From contig NZ_CP042382.1 in the NCBI RefSeq assembly GCF_007954585.1, forward strand, positions 1,612,001-1,676,000: a DNA stretch of 64,000 nt, written 5' to 3'. Shown here one piece after another: positions 1-9,722 of the stretch. Source of the stretch: Pistricoccus aurantiacus. Its GTDB lineage: Bacteria > Pseudomonadota > Gammaproteobacteria > Pseudomonadales > Halomonadaceae. The notes under the pieces are model-generated. The model did not search any database and was not told the origin of the DNA. It worked only from the letters and a program-made list of their open reading frames with translations. The position numbers were made by a program, and so were the translations under genes. The stretch's first letter is position 1, and each line of letters begins with the position of its first letter.

Positions 1-2
1 AC

Positions 3-1583
3 GGCCGCCGGGCCGCGGAGCGCATCGCCCAGGCGGTGGTGGAGGGCGAGCATATCGGCATCCTCACGGATTATGACGTGGACGGCATCACCTCCCACGT
101 GGTGATCCTGCGGACCCTCAACGAGCTGTTTGGCGTGCCGATGGAAAAGCTGCATAGTCTGATCGGCCATCGTATCAACGACGGCTACGGTATCAGCCTG
201 CCGCTGGTGGAGCGTGCGCTGTCTTTTTCACCGCGCCCCAGCCTGGTGATCACCGCGGACTGCGGCTCCTCGGACGAGCCGCGTATCGCCCGGCTCAAGG
301 CGGAAGGCATCGACGTGGTGGTGACGGATCATCACGCTTTGCCCATCGAAGGGCCGCCGACCTCTGCCTACGCCACGGTTAACCCGACCCGCAAGGACTG
401 CGCCTATCCGGACGCGACCATCGCCGGCTGCATGGTGGCCTGGCTGGTGATGTCGCTTTCGCGCAGCGTGCTGATCGAGTGGGGGGCGATTTCTGCTTCT
501 ACTCCCAAGCTCTCTCCCTGGCTTTCTTTTGTTGCCCTGGGCACCGTGGCGGATTGCGTGTCTTTGGGCGCCAGCGCCGCCAATCGCGCCGTGGTCAATC
601 ATGGCCTGACGCTGATCAACCGCATGGACGCCGCCTGCTGGCGAGTGATGGCGGAACTGCTGGGCAAGGACAGTGTGCCCTTCGGCGCCGAAACCCTGGC
701 CTTCCAGATGGGGCCGCGCATCAACGCCCGCTCCCGGCTCGACGACCCTTACGCGGCGCTGCATTTTATGCTGGCGGCGGACGATGCCTCTGCAAGACGG
801 CATCTGGAAGTGCTCGATCAGGATAACCAGTCCCGCAAGGCCATCGAGCTGGACATGACCGAGCAGGCGAAAATCCTGGCGGCGGAGCAGCTGGCAGAGA
901 ACGTTCCGGCGCTGGTGATTCTACTCGAGGACGGCCACGCCGGAGTGCAGGGCATTGTCGCCTCCCGGCTGGTGCAGGCCTTCGGCCGCCCGACCTTCGT
1001 GCTGACCCCGGCGGCCCAGGCCGGCATGCTCACCGGTTCCGGGCGCTCCATCGAGGGCTTGCACCTGCGAGACGCCCTGCAGCGTGCCCACGATCTCGCT
1101 CCCCAGGCGCTGCCGCGCTTCGGCGGCCATCGCGCCGCGGCGGGCATCGGCGTGCCCTGGGAGTGCTTCGAGGAGTTTCACCAGGCGCTGCTCCGGGCGG
1201 TGGGGGAGCAGCTCGGCGAGCGGGACCTTTATCCGTGCCTGTTCACCGATGGGCGCCTGACGCCGCAGCAGTTGACCCTTGCCACCCTGGATGAGCTGGC
1301 GGCCCTGGAACCTTTCGGCCGAGAATTCGACCCGCCGCTGTTCGAGGGCGAGTTCCTGGTGGAGAACCTGCGGGTAGTCGGCGGCGACGGCACCCATCTG
1401 ATGCTGGAGCTGGCGGCGGGGGCCAACGTTCTGCGCGCCATCTGGTTTCGCGCTCTGGCGCCGGGGGAGGCGCCAAGCTTCGGCCTGGGCGCCCGGCTGC
1501 ACTGCGCCTTCAAGCTCAACCGCAATCGTTGGCGAGGTCGGGAGTCCTTGCAGCTGATGATCGAGCACGTTCAGGCACTTTAG
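3..1583 (+). CDS. recJ: Single-strand-specific exonuclease RecJ, 5' end outside window
   Basis: RecJ degrades single-stranded DNA 5'->3' in recombination and mismatch repair. The reading frame is open from base 3, so the gene starts upstream; 526 residues are visible against about 577 in E. coli RecJ, so roughly the first 50-70 are missing. The DHH phosphoesterase motifs are present in order: DYDVDGIT near visible residue 23, TADCGSSD near 84 and VVTDHHALP soon after, then GTVADCV, PRINARSRLDD, and the DHHA1-region motifs SGRSIEGLHLRDAL and RFGGHRAAAGI. A GTG at position 36 is internal, not the start. In E. coli recJ lies directly upstream of prfB; here prfB is 17.5 kb away. Confidence 0.9.
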   Translation, partial: GRRAAERIAQAVVEGEHIGILTDYDVDGITSHVVILRTLNELFGVPMEKLHSLIGHRINDGYGISLPLVERALSFSPRPSLVITADCGSSDEPRIARLKAEGIDVVVTDHHALPIEGPPTSAYATVNPTRKDCAYPDATIAGCMVAWLVMSLSRSVLIEWGAISASTPKLSPWLSFVALGTVADCVSLGASAANRAVVNHGLTLINRMDAACWRVMAELLGKDSVPFGAETLAFQMGPRINARSRLDDPYAALHFMLAADDASARRHLEVLDQDNQSRKAIELDMTEQAKILAAEQLAENVPALVILLEDGHAGVQGIVASRLVQAFGRPTFVLTPAAQAGMLTGSGRSIEGLHLRDALQRAHDLAPQALPRFGGHRAAAGIGVPWECFEEFHQALLRAVGEQLGERDLYPCLFTDGRLTPQQLTLATLDELAALEPFGREFDPPLFEGEFLVENLRVVGGDGTHLMLELAAGANVLRAIWFRALAPGEAPSFGLGARLHCAFKLNRNRWRGRESLQLMIEHVQAL

Positions 1584-1598
1584 TTCTATACCAGCCGC

Positions 1599-2018
1599 TC
1601 AATAATTCGGCCAAAGCCCTGGGGTGGCCAGTTCCAGCAGATGGCCATCGGGGTCGCGGAAGTAGAGGCTCTCGCCGCCCTTTGGCCAGTGGGTGCGGCC
1701 TTCGATCTCGACGCCGTGCTCGGCAAGGCGTTTTTCCCAAGGTTCCAGCTCCTCCGTGGCGATGGCGAAGGCCATATGCACCCGGCCGCTGCCGTCATGG
1801 GGCGGAATGGTGCCCATATCTTCGGGCAGCACCACGGTTTCCTCCGTCGCGCCCTCGAGGAAAAGCAGCAGCACGCTAGTGCCGCCGGCGTTGTAGGCGG
1901 TAAAGCGATGATCCGCGGTGAAGGCCTCGAGGTCCATCACTTCCTCGAAAAAGCGCCGGGCGCGATCCATGTTCGTGGTATACAGCGAACTTTCCAGTAA
2001 TCCATTCAGGCTCGGCAT
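1599..2018 (-). CDS. VOC-fold (glyoxalase/bleomycin-resistance-like) protein
   Basis: A 139-residue protein with the two beta-alpha-beta-beta-beta half-modules of the vicinal oxygen chelate superfamily. The N-terminal half carries the pattern LESSLYTTNMDRARRFFEEV, and the C-terminal half ends in YFRDPDGHLLELATP, whose glutamate is the usual metal ligand. The substrate cannot be told from sequence; members include glyoxalase I, dioxygenases and antibiotic-binding proteins. The start at 2018 is preferred over an ATG 21 bases upstream because GGAGGA lies 8 bases before it. It sits 44 bases downstream of the EmrB-like gene on the same strand, so it may be the last gene of that operon. Confidence 0.8.
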   Translation of the reverse strand: MPSLNGLLESSLYTTNMDRARRFFEEVMDLEAFTADHRFTAYNAGGTSVLLLFLEGATEETVVLPEDMGTIPPHDGSGRVHMAFAIATEELEPWEKRLAEHGVEIEGRTHWPKGGESLYFRDPDGHLLELATPGLWPNY

Positions 2019-2062
2019 TGCCACTTCCTCCGATTGCAAGCGTGTCTTGCCAGCCTAGCAGG

Positions 2063-3619
2063 TCAATGCGCCTGAGCGGTGGCGGCGGCGCTTTCCTCCT
2101 GAGTGGACTTGGCCAGCCAGACCACCAGCATCAGGGCGGCGAATATCCAGCCCGATACGTAGAAGACATCGTTCGTGCTCATGATCAATGCCTGATGGCT
2201 GACCTCGTTGGCCAGCAGGCGTTGTGCCTGCTCGAGGCTCAGGCCCTGGTCCTGCAGCCGCTGCAGCCACTGATGCGTGGCCGGATCGAAGGGGGTGAGA
2301 TGGCTGTTGAGCCGGTGATCGTGGAACGTCGCACGATCGTCCCACAGGGTAGTAGCAAACGAAGTGCCGAAACCCAAAAAGAGCTGCCGCAGGAAGTTGA
2401 GCAGCGCCGAAGCGCCCGCCAGTTCCGAGGTGGGTAACCGAGAGAAGGCGATGGCCATCAGGGGAATGAAGAAGAACGCCGTACCGATACCCCAAGGTAG
2501 CCGGGGCAGGAAGATCTGTTCGAAGGTAATAAAGGGATTGGCGTGGCTGTTGTAGAAGGATACCGAGGCAAAGACGAAGAAGCCGAAGGTTACCAGATAA
2601 CGAGCGTCCACCTTGTCGCTCAGCCGTCCCGCGAGAGGAGAGGCGACTACGCCTAGAATGCCCATGGAGGCGGTCGCCATTCCCGCCCAGGTCGCCGTAT
2701 AACCCATGCCGGTCTGCAGCCACAGGGGCAGGATGACGATGGCGCCGAAGAACACCATATAGCCCAGGCATAGGAGGATAGTACCCACGGCGAAATTGCG
2801 ATCCCGAAACAGATGGATGTCGATGATGGGGCGCTCCGCGGTCCATTCCCAGATGACGAGAACGCACAGGAAAATTGCCGCAACGACGCTGAGAGTGATG
2901 ATGTAATCAGACTGGAACCAGGCCTTTTCCGCCCCTTGGTCGAGCATTACCTGCAGGCTGCCCACGCCGATGATCAGCAGCACCAGCCCCACCAGATCCA
3001 CTCCTTCACGGCGGACCGGCGTTTCCCGGTCCTTGAGCAGCAGCCAGCAGGCGGGAGCGACGATCAACCCCACCGGCACGTTGATATAGAAGATCCAGGA
3101 CCAGTTGATATGGTCGGTGATCCAGCCGCCGAGAATCGGCCCGGCGATGGGACCCACCACCGCGGTCATGCCGTAGATGCCGTTGGCCAGGCCGCGCTTC
3201 TCCCGGGGGTAGCAGGCCAGCAGCAGGCTCTGGGAAATGGGAATCATCGGCCCGGCGGCGGCGCCCTGCAGGCCGCGAAAGGTCAGCAGCAGTTCGAAAT
3301 TCGAAGCGAAGCCGCACAGCCAGGAAAACAGCGTGAACAAGAGCGTGCAGAAGACGAACAGCCGCACCTGACCGAAGCGCCGGGACAGCCAGCCGGAAAT
3401 CGGCACGGTGACCGCGTTGCACACCGCGAATACGGTGATGATCCAGGTGCCCTGGCTGGCGCTGACCGCCAGATCGCCGGCGATGGTGGGAATCGAGACG
3501 TTGGCGATGGAAACGTCCAGCACGTTCATGAACACCGCCAGGGCCAGCACGATGGTGGCCCCGATCAGTCGGCCTCCGCTCAGCGGTGGCAGGGTGTCGA
3601 GGCTCGCCTCATTGGCCAT
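2063..3619 (-). CDS. EmrB-like DHA2-family MFS drug efflux transporter
   Basis: A 518-residue inner-membrane major facilitator protein of the 14-helix DHA2 (EmrB/QacA) type, expected to export toxic compounds using the proton gradient. Family marks are GTWIITVFAVCNAVTVPISG in the first helices, LQGAAAGPMIPISQSLLLAC, motif C GPIAGPILGGWI, and WIFYINVPVG after it. Its start overlaps the stop of the upstream EmrA-like gene by 11 bases, consistent with a tripartite pump needing a TolC-like outer-membrane channel that is not encoded here. Substrate is unknown; no dedicated regulator lies next to it. Confidence 0.9.
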   Translation of the reverse strand: MANEASLDTLPPLSGGRLIGATIVLALAVFMNVLDVSIANVSIPTIAGDLAVSASQGTWIITVFAVCNAVTVPISGWLSRRFGQVRLFVFCTLLFTLFSWLCGFASNFELLLTFRGLQGAAAGPMIPISQSLLLACYPREKRGLANGIYGMTAVVGPIAGPILGGWITDHINWSWIFYINVPVGLIVAPACWLLLKDRETPVRREGVDLVGLVLLIIGVGSLQVMLDQGAEKAWFQSDYIITLSVVAAIFLCVLVIWEWTAERPIIDIHLFRDRNFAVGTILLCLGYMVFFGAIVILPLWLQTGMGYTATWAGMATASMGILGVVASPLAGRLSDKVDARYLVTFGFFVFASVSFYNSHANPFITFEQIFLPRLPWGIGTAFFFIPLMAIAFSRLPTSELAGASALLNFLRQLFLGFGTSFATTLWDDRATFHDHRLNSHLTPFDPATHQWLQRLQDQGLSLEQAQRLLANEVSHQALIMSTNDVFYVSGWIFAALMLVVWLAKSTQEESAAATAQAH

Positions 3620-4850
3620 GGGAGGCGTCGGCGCTGGTCAGGCCGGGGGACAGATTCTCGGCGACGATGCTTTCGATCATGGCGTTTACCGGCGCCGGAT
3701 CGATACGATAGACCGGGGTGGCGTAGCGACTCGCGGAGTCGACCTTGTTCACCAGACCCGGACCTTCCAGATCGTGCACGTCGACGCTGGCGGTCAGCGA
3801 TAGCCCGATGCGAAGAGGATGCTTTTCCAGCTGTTTCGGATCGAGGGTAACCCGCACCGGCAGGCGCTGTACTACCTTGATCCAGTTGCCGGTGGCGTTC
3901 TGCGGCGGCAACAGCTCGAAGGCGCTGCCGGTCCCGGCGGAAAGCCCTTGGACCTTGCCGTGGTATTCCACCTCGTCCCCGTAGAAGTCCGCGTGAATGC
4001 TTACCGGCTGGCCGATACGCACCCGGGGCAGTTCGGTTTCCTTGAAGTTGGCCTCTACCCACACCTGCTCCAGAGGCACGATAGAAAGCATCGGGCTACC
4101 CGGCGACACCTGCTGACCGATCTGCACCGAGCGCTTGGCGATATGACCATCGATCGGCGCGACGATTTCGGTACGCTGCAGATCCAGCCAGGCGCGGCGC
4201 AATTGTTGTTTGGCGGCGATCACCCGGGGATGGTGAGCGGGGTCCGTGCCCTGGGTCTGAGCCTGCAATGCCTCGAGTTGATGTCGAGCCGCCTGCAAGC
4301 CGGCCCGGGTATTACGCCGCTCGGTCTGGGCCTGCTGATAGTATTCCTGGGACACGGAGCGCTTGGCATACAGAGTGCGGGCCCGCTCGAAATCCCGCTC
4401 GGCCTGGGCGGAAGTGGCCTCGCGCTGATCGATGACCGCCCGCTGCTGTTCGAGCTGCACGTAGCGCTCCTGCACCTGGCGCAAAGTCTGTGCCAGATTC
4501 GCCTTGGCTCGCTCCAGCGCCAGCTGGGCATCGCTGTCGTCCAGGATGACCAGGGTCTGGCCCTGGGTGACGTAATCCGTATCGTCCACGTTGATGCCGG
4601 TTACCATGCCTTGCACCCGCGGCATCAGCGATATGCGATTGCCGTGCACGTAGGCGTCGTCCGTGGTGACGTAGAAACGTGCGATGAAGAACCAGTAGGC
4701 GCCGTAGGCGATACCTGCCAGCAGAACTATCGCCACCAGTCCCAGCAGCCAGCGACGGCGGGCTATCTTGCGTGGTGTCGGCGCAGGGGTGTTGGTCTGA
4801 GAACCCTTCGAATGCTCAGTCACCGAGTTTTCTTGTTGGTTGGATTGCAT
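3609..4850 (-). CDS. EmrA-like membrane fusion (HlyD-family) protein
   Basis: A 413-residue periplasmic adaptor. A single membrane anchor (about residues 32-53) is followed by the split biotinyl-lipoyl domain (DAYVHGNRISLMPRVQGMV ... IVAPIDGHIAKRSVQIGQ), an alpha-helical hairpin between the halves (about 110-215), and a beta-barrel region (WVEANFKETELPRVRIGQ). It bridges the EmrB-like transporter to an outer-membrane channel. The 11-base overlap with the downstream gene indicates translational coupling. The 277-base gap upstream to putP must hold the divergent promoters; I could not identify them with confidence. Confidence 0.9.
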   Translation of the reverse strand: MQSNQQENSVTEHSKGSQTNTPAPTPRKIARRRWLLGLVAIVLLAGIAYGAYWFFIARFYVTTDDAYVHGNRISLMPRVQGMVTGINVDDTDYVTQGQTLVILDDSDAQLALERAKANLAQTLRQVQERYVQLEQQRAVIDQREATSAQAERDFERARTLYAKRSVSQEYYQQAQTERRNTRAGLQAARHQLEALQAQTQGTDPAHHPRVIAAKQQLRRAWLDLQRTEIVAPIDGHIAKRSVQIGQQVSPGSPMLSIVPLEQVWVEANFKETELPRVRIGQPVSIHADFYGDEVEYHGKVQGLSAGTGSAFELLPPQNATGNWIKVVQRLPVRVTLDPKQLEKHPLRIGLSLTASVDVHDLEGPGLVNKVDSASRYATPVYRIDPAPVNAMIESIVAENLSPGLTSADASHGQ

Positions 4851-5127
4851 GGTCGGGTAGCGAGGTTCGGGCAGGCTAGATACGACCAGCCAAGCGTGGC
4901 TGGATATTGTTTCTTAGCAATCTAACAGGCCCGTTGGAAAAACGTCAAGCATGGCGCTGGCCCAAGATACAGCGGCGTGTTTCCATGACAGCGTCGATGT
5001 GGCGTGGCCGCCAATCAAGGGAGCCGGGACAATTTTTTGGAGTGGCTTGTCAGGACGGATCGCTGCGCCCATGCTGGCTATCTGACGGATTCACGAAAAA
5101 GAAAACAACCTGTGGAGGGAAGCTGTC

Positions 5128-6594
5128 ATGGCAACTGGCGTCTGGATCAGTCTGATCCTCTATTTTCTGCTGATGCTGGCCATCGGTATCTATGCCTGGC
5201 GTAAATCGACCTCGAGTTCCGAGGAGTACATCCTTGCCGGGCGCAATCTACCTCCCGCGGTGGCCGCGCTGTCCGCCGGGGCCTCGGATATGAGCGGCTG
5301 GCTCTTGCTGGGACTACCCGGTGCGCTCTTTGCCGCAGGACTGGTCGAGGCATGGATCGGTATCGGCCTTTTCGTCGGCGCGCTGCTGAACTGGATCATC
5401 GTTGCGCCCCGTCTGCGCGAGCAGACCGAGCGTTACGACAATGCCCTGACCATCCCCGGTTTTCTGGCGAGCCGATTTCCGACACAGGCGATGCTGCTGC
5501 GGGTGATCTCAGCCATCATCATCGTGGTGTTCTTCGCGGTATATACCGCCTCGGGGCTGGTCGGCGGCGGCAAGCTGTTTTCCAGCGCCTTCGATGGCGG
5601 CTATCAGACCGGCGTCTGGCTGACCCTGGGCGTTGTGTTGGCTTATACGGTGGTAGGTGGGTTCCTGGCGGTCAGCCTTACCGATTTCGTTCAGGGCTGC
5701 ATCATGATGCTGGCGCTGGTCATCATGCCTGTCGTCGTGCTTTACGGATCGGGTGGCGGCGGATTCGACCAGGCGCGGGAGACGCTGGCGACGATCGACA
5801 GCAGTTTCTTGTCGTTGACCGAGGGGTTGACCCTGGTCGGCTTCCTGTCGGCGGTCACCTGGGGGCTGGGTTACTTCGGCCAGCCGCATATCATCGTGCG
5901 ATTCATGGCAGTGCGCCGTGTCGAGGATGTGCCGGCGGCTCGCAATATCGGCATGGGCTGGATGGCGATCTCGCTGATCGGCGCGCTCGGGGTAGGCATC
6001 CTGGGACGCGCCTATGCAATGCGCAACGGGCTGGACGTCGCGGATCCCGAAACGATCTTCATCGTTCTGGCGGATCTGCTGTTTCATCCGCTGGTCACGG
6101 GTTTCCTGTTCGCTGCGCTGCTCGCCGCGATCATGAGCACGGTCTCCAGCCAGCTTCTGGTGTCATCCTCATCGCTGACCGAGGATTTCTACCGGCTGTT
6201 CATCAACCGTTACGCCAGTGAAAAGGCGAGAGTGACGGTTAGCCGACTGGCGGTGCTGGCGGTGGGGCTGGTGGCGGCCTTCATCGCCCGGGATCCCAAC
6301 TCCAGCGTACTGGGGCTGGTTTCCCACGCCTGGGCGGGATTCGGCGCGGCGTTCGGTCCGCTGATCATCCTGTCGTTGACCTGGTCCCGGATGACCGGGA
6401 TCGGTGCCGTGGCGGGCCTGGTGGTTGGCGCCGCCACGGTGATGATCTGGACCTGGGCAGGGCTGAACGCCAGCTTCATGGGTGGTCCCGGGGTCTACGA
6501 GATCATTCCTGGCTTCATTCTTGCCACCCTGGCCATCATCGTGGTCAGCCTGATGACCGAAGCGAAGGACGAATTTCGTGCGCTGACGAATTGA
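5128..6594 (+). CDS. putP: Sodium/proline symporter PutP
   Basis: A 488-residue sodium:solute symporter (SSS family) with about 12-13 membrane segments; E. coli PutP has 502. The PutP signature SAGASDMSGWLLLGLPGALF follows the first helix and contains the Asp and Ser residues of the sodium and proline sites. It imports proline for catabolism or osmoprotection, which suits a salt-adapted organism. The start is supported by GGAGG nine bases upstream. No putA or proline regulator lies beside it. Related solute specificities cannot be wholly excluded, but resemblance to PutP is close throughout. Confidence 0.92.
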   Translation: MATGVWISLILYFLLMLAIGIYAWRKSTSSSEEYILAGRNLPPAVAALSAGASDMSGWLLLGLPGALFAAGLVEAWIGIGLFVGALLNWIIVAPRLREQTERYDNALTIPGFLASRFPTQAMLLRVISAIIIVVFFAVYTASGLVGGGKLFSSAFDGGYQTGVWLTLGVVLAYTVVGGFLAVSLTDFVQGCIMMLALVIMPVVVLYGSGGGGFDQARETLATIDSSFLSLTEGLTLVGFLSAVTWGLGYFGQPHIIVRFMAVRRVEDVPAARNIGMGWMAISLIGALGVGILGRAYAMRNGLDVADPETIFIVLADLLFHPLVTGFLFAALLAAIMSTVSSQLLVSSSSLTEDFYRLFINRYASEKARVTVSRLAVLAVGLVAAFIARDPNSSVLGLVSHAWAGFGAAFGPLIILSLTWSRMTGIGAVAGLVVGAATVMIWTWAGLNASFMGGPGVYEIIPGFILATLAIIVVSLMTEAKDEFRALTN

Positions 6595-6673
6595 GTCAGC
6601 ACCTGCCGGATTCGTCTGCGTTCCCGGCAGCCCGCCCTCGGGGTTGCCGGCGTGCCCACCTAGGCGGCCCCCA

Positions 6674-6751
6674 CTAGGCGTGCCCCCAAAACCACCAGGC
6701 AATCAGCGCGATCAGCGCCAGGCCACCGAGATTGATCAGCCAGCTTGTCAT
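6674..6751 (-). CDS. 25-residue single-span membrane microprotein coupled to copA
   Basis: A short frame that begins [10 protein letters not shown], continues as a hydrophobic helix and ends WWFWGHA before TAG. Its ATG overlaps the copA stop as ATGA, and GGGAGG lies 7 bases upstream of the ATG, so start, ribosome site and coupling all look genuine. It would be one inner-membrane helix with a Trp/Phe-rich end followed by a single His. From memory, this resembles the N-terminal helix of some bacterial cupredoxin-domain proteins; here no cupredoxin domain follows in any frame. It may be a small partner of the copper ATPase or the stump of a lost cupredoxin gene. Confidence 0.6.
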   Translation of the reverse strand: MTSWLINLGGLALIALIAWWFWGHA

Positions 6752-9315
6752 GACAAAGCCTCCCGAGGTTGTTCAGCATTGGTGTCAGGCTCCGGACGGT
6801 ACGAGGTCTTGAACAGCCGCAGCCGGTTGGCGTTGCTGACCACGGTCACCGAGGAGAGCGACATGGCGATCCCGGCGATCACCGGCGATAGCAGGGCGCC
6901 GGTAAAGGGGTACAGGATCCCTGCCGCGATGGGAATGCACAGGGTGTTGTAACCGAAGGCGCCCCACAGGTTTTGCTTGATGTTCCTGAGGGTCGCCCGG
7001 CTCAGTTCGATGGCATCGGCGATGCCGTGCAAGGAACCGCGCATCAGAGTGATGCCGGCGCTCTCGATGGCCACGTCAGTGCCCTGACCGATGGCGAAGC
7101 CGACATCCGCCCGGGCCAGCGCCGGGGCGTCGTTGATGCCGTCGCCGACCATGCCGACGGTTTCGCCGTTAGCCTGAAGCCGCTCGATCTCCGCATGCTT
7201 GTCCTCCGGCATCAGCTCCGCCCGGTAATCGTCGATGCCCACTTCCTCGGCGATGGCCGCGGCGGTATGGGGGTTGTCCCCGGTCAGCATGACGATCTTC
7301 AAGCCGTCTTGCTGAAGGCGCTGGATCGCCGCTCGGGTATCCGCCTTGAGCGGATCGCTGACGCCGAAGACCGCCGTCAGCCGGTCGTCGATGGCCAGAT
7401 AGATCACGGTACGAGCCTGGTTTTCCAGACGTCCGGCGATATCGCCAGCGGCCTTAAGTGAAATTCCCGCTTCACTCAACAGCTTGGCGTTACCCATGCG
7501 CAGAAACCTACCCTCGGGAGTTCTGGCAGTAACGCCGCGTCCGGTAACACTTTCGAAGGCCTCGACAGTCGCGGTGTCGGCATCTTCCGATTCGGCGTAT
7601 TTTACCAGCGCCGTGGCAAGTGGATGTTCGGAGCCGCGCTCCAGGGCGGCCACCAGCCCCAGCACCTCGCGACGCTCGCCGTCGAGAATGTCCGCCTCGG
7701 TCACTCGGGGTTTGCCCTCGGTTAGCGTGCCGGTCTTGTCCACCACCAGGGTAGTGAGCTTGCTTGCGGTCTGCAGTGCCTCGCCGCTTCGCACCAGCAC
7801 CCCGTGCTCCGCCGCCTTGCCTATCCCGATCATGGTGGAGATCGGCGTGGCGAGACCCAGCGCGCAGGGGCAGGCGATGATCAGTATCGTCGTGGCGGTG
7901 ACCAGCATGTGAATCAGTACCGGCGCCGGGCCGAAATTGAACCAGATCAGTGCGGTGATCACGGCGATGATCATCACGCTGGGCACGAAGATCGCCGAGA
8001 CCTGATCCGCCAGTCGGCCGATGGGGGGGCGAGAATTCTGTGCCCTGGCCACCTGCTCGGTGATCTGCCCGAGTCGGGTGTCGTCGCCGACCCGAGTGGC
8101 GCGGTAGACGAGACCGCCGCGGCCGTTGACGGTACCCGCGCTGACCTCACTGCCTTCCTGCTTGCCGACCGGATGCGGCTCCCCGGTGAGCATGGATTCG
8201 TCGATATGACTCGAACCTTCCGTCACCTCGCCATCCACCGGAAGTCGTTCCCCCGGGCGTACGCGAACATGATCGCCTTCACGCACCTCATCGATAGGGA
8301 TTTCCCGCTCGGTGCCGTCGCGGATCACTCGGGCGGTCTTGCTTTGCAGATCCAGCAGGCGCTTGAGGGCGTCGCTGGTGCGGCCTCTGGCCTTCAGTTC
8401 CATGGCCTGGCCGAACAGGATCAGACCGATGACCATGGCCGAGGCCTCGAAATAGATGCCCCGAGCCGCTTCCGGCAGCCAGGCGGAAAACAGCACCACC
8501 ACCATGGAGTAGAGCCAAGCGGTGCCGGTGCCCAGGGCGATCAGGGTATCCATGTTGGCCTGGTGATGCTTGAAGGTCTTCCAGGCGCTGACGAAGAAAT
8601 GCCGGCCCGGCCCCAGCAGCACCGCCAGGCTCAAGGCGCCGATCACCAGCCAGAAGAGCCTGCCGCTACCTTCCGGCGCCGGATGATAGACGAACATGGA
8701 AATCATCAGTGGTACGCCCAGACCCAGCGCTAGGGCGCTACCGCGAATACGTTTCCTGTATTCCCGTTCGTCCTGTTCCTGCTTGGTCTGCTGAGCCTGA
8801 CGCAGATCCTCGATGCGGCTTGCGCCGTAACCCACGTCTTCCACTGCCTTGATCAACTCGACGGCACTGACGTTGCCGCGCACCTCGGCGGTGTGATTGC
8901 CGAAATTGACCTGGGCATGAGAGACGCCGGAGACGCGATTCAGCGCCTTCTGCACCGTATTGACGCAGCCGGCGCAGGTCATGCCGGAGATGGACAGCCG
9001 CTGTCTTATCTCGCCGGCCAACTGGGGGGCGGTTTCGGTCTTGGGGCTGGCCTCGAAGGAAGTCTCTTGGTTTGACGCATCGGCGATGGGCGTCCGGTCT
9101 TTCTTCTGGGGTGGGTGCCCCGCTTCCTCGAGCAGCGCATCCACCCGCTCGCTAGTGAGATCGGTGACGATCTCGACGCGCTTCTCCTCGGGATAGCCGG
9201 TGACCTCGGCGGTTTCGTCTTCCGCCTGCAGGGTGCGGCGGATCTTGCTGACGCAGCCCTGGCAACTGATGCTGGGCACGAAGCGTTCGAGTGATTGGGA
9301 TTGGGCAGCGCTCAT
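6748..9315 (-). CDS. copA: Copper-type P1B heavy-metal ATPase CopA
   Basis: An 855-residue P-type ATPase expected to export Cu(I) from the cytoplasm. Two N-terminal metal-binding domains carry CxxC: SCQGC (Cys18, Cys21) and GMTCAGC (Cys114, Cys117). The membrane CPC motif lies in [13 protein letters not shown]; the phosphorylation site is DKTGTLTEG; the nucleotide-domain HP is in SEHPLATAL; and [20 protein letters not shown] is the hinge. The start at 9315 is chosen over an ATG 33 bases upstream because GGAGGA lies just before it and ATGA overlaps the cueR stop. The 3' end overlaps the microprotein start the same way. CPC and the GMTCAGC domain favour Cu or Ag over Zn/Cd. Confidence 0.93.
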   Translation of the reverse strand: MSAAQSQSLERFVPSISCQGCVSKIRRTLQAEDETAEVTGYPEEKRVEIVTDLTSERVDALLEEAGHPPQKKDRTPIADASNQETSFEASPKTETAPQLAGEIRQRLSISGMTCAGCVNTVQKALNRVSGVSHAQVNFGNHTAEVRGNVSAVELIKAVEDVGYGASRIEDLRQAQQTKQEQDEREYRKRIRGSALALGLGVPLMISMFVYHPAPEGSGRLFWLVIGALSLAVLLGPGRHFFVSAWKTFKHHQANMDTLIALGTGTAWLYSMVVVLFSAWLPEAARGIYFEASAMVIGLILFGQAMELKARGRTSDALKRLLDLQSKTARVIRDGTEREIPIDEVREGDHVRVRPGERLPVDGEVTEGSSHIDESMLTGEPHPVGKQEGSEVSAGTVNGRGGLVYRATRVGDDTRLGQITEQVARAQNSRPPIGRLADQVSAIFVPSVMIIAVITALIWFNFGPAPVLIHMLVTATTILIIACPCALGLATPISTMIGIGKAAEHGVLVRSGEALQTASKLTTLVVDKTGTLTEGKPRVTEADILDGERREVLGLVAALERGSEHPLATALVKYAESEDADTATVEAFESVTGRGVTARTPEGRFLRMGNAKLLSEAGISLKAAGDIAGRLENQARTVIYLAIDDRLTAVFGVSDPLKADTRAAIQRLQQDGLKIVMLTGDNPHTAAAIAEEVGIDDYRAELMPEDKHAEIERLQANGETVGMVGDGINDAPALARADVGFAIGQGTDVAIESAGITLMRGSLHGIADAIELSRATLRNIKQNLWGAFGYNTLCIPIAAGILYPFTGALLSPVIAGIAMSLSSVTVVSNANRLRLFKTSYRPEPDTNAEQPREALS

Positions 9316-9722
9316 GGCTCCTCCGGAAAGCGTTCGATCAGATGACAAAGGCTGTGGCCGTTGGGGGTGCCGTCCGGCATGTGCTCCCAGGCGGCCATGG
9401 CCTGCTCCATGCGCTCGGCCAGGGCCTGCAACTCCGCGATGCGGGCGTGAATTCGCGGCAGGCGACTTGCCAGTAGATCCCGTACCAAGGGACAGGGGGA
9501 GTCGCCTTGGTCCGCATGGGCAAGAATCTCGCCGATTTCATGAAGGCGGAACCCCAGGGTACGAGCCTGCTGGATAAATCTCAGGCGATCGAGATCCTGC
9601 TGGTTGAAGAGTTGATAGCCGTTATCCGGGTCGCGCCGGGGGGCAAGCAATCCTTCTCGAGTGTAATGGCGCACCGTCTCTGCGGTAACGCCGGCGGTTC
9701 TGGCCAGTTCGCTGACTTTCAT
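9312..9722 (-). CDS. MerR-family metal-responsive activator (CueR-like)
   Basis: A 136-residue MerR regulator, first gene of the copA operon and its probable activator. The winged-helix N-terminus reads [20 protein letters not shown], followed by [15 protein letters not shown] and a dimerisation helix. Two cysteines remain, Cys77 in SPCPLV and Cys126 in GHSLCHLIE. They match the dimer-helix and distal loop cysteines of ZntR-type proteins, but the proximal loop cysteine (Cys112 in E. coli CueR) is absent, its place occupied by PDGTPNG. Metal specificity from the regulator alone is therefore unclear; the ATPase suggests copper. It ends in an ATGA overlap with copA. Confidence 0.85.
   Translation of the reverse strand: MKVSELARTAGVTAETVRHYTREGLLAPRRDPDNGYQLFNQQDLDRLRFIQQARTLGFRLHEIGEILAHADQGDSPCPLVRDLLASRLPRIHARIAELQALAERMEQAMAAWEHMPDGTPNGHSLCHLIERFPEEP

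Noticed and set aside
4907..5155. 82-codon plus-strand frame before putP
   Set aside because: No ribosome site, overlaps the putP start, and the translation has no domain-like character.
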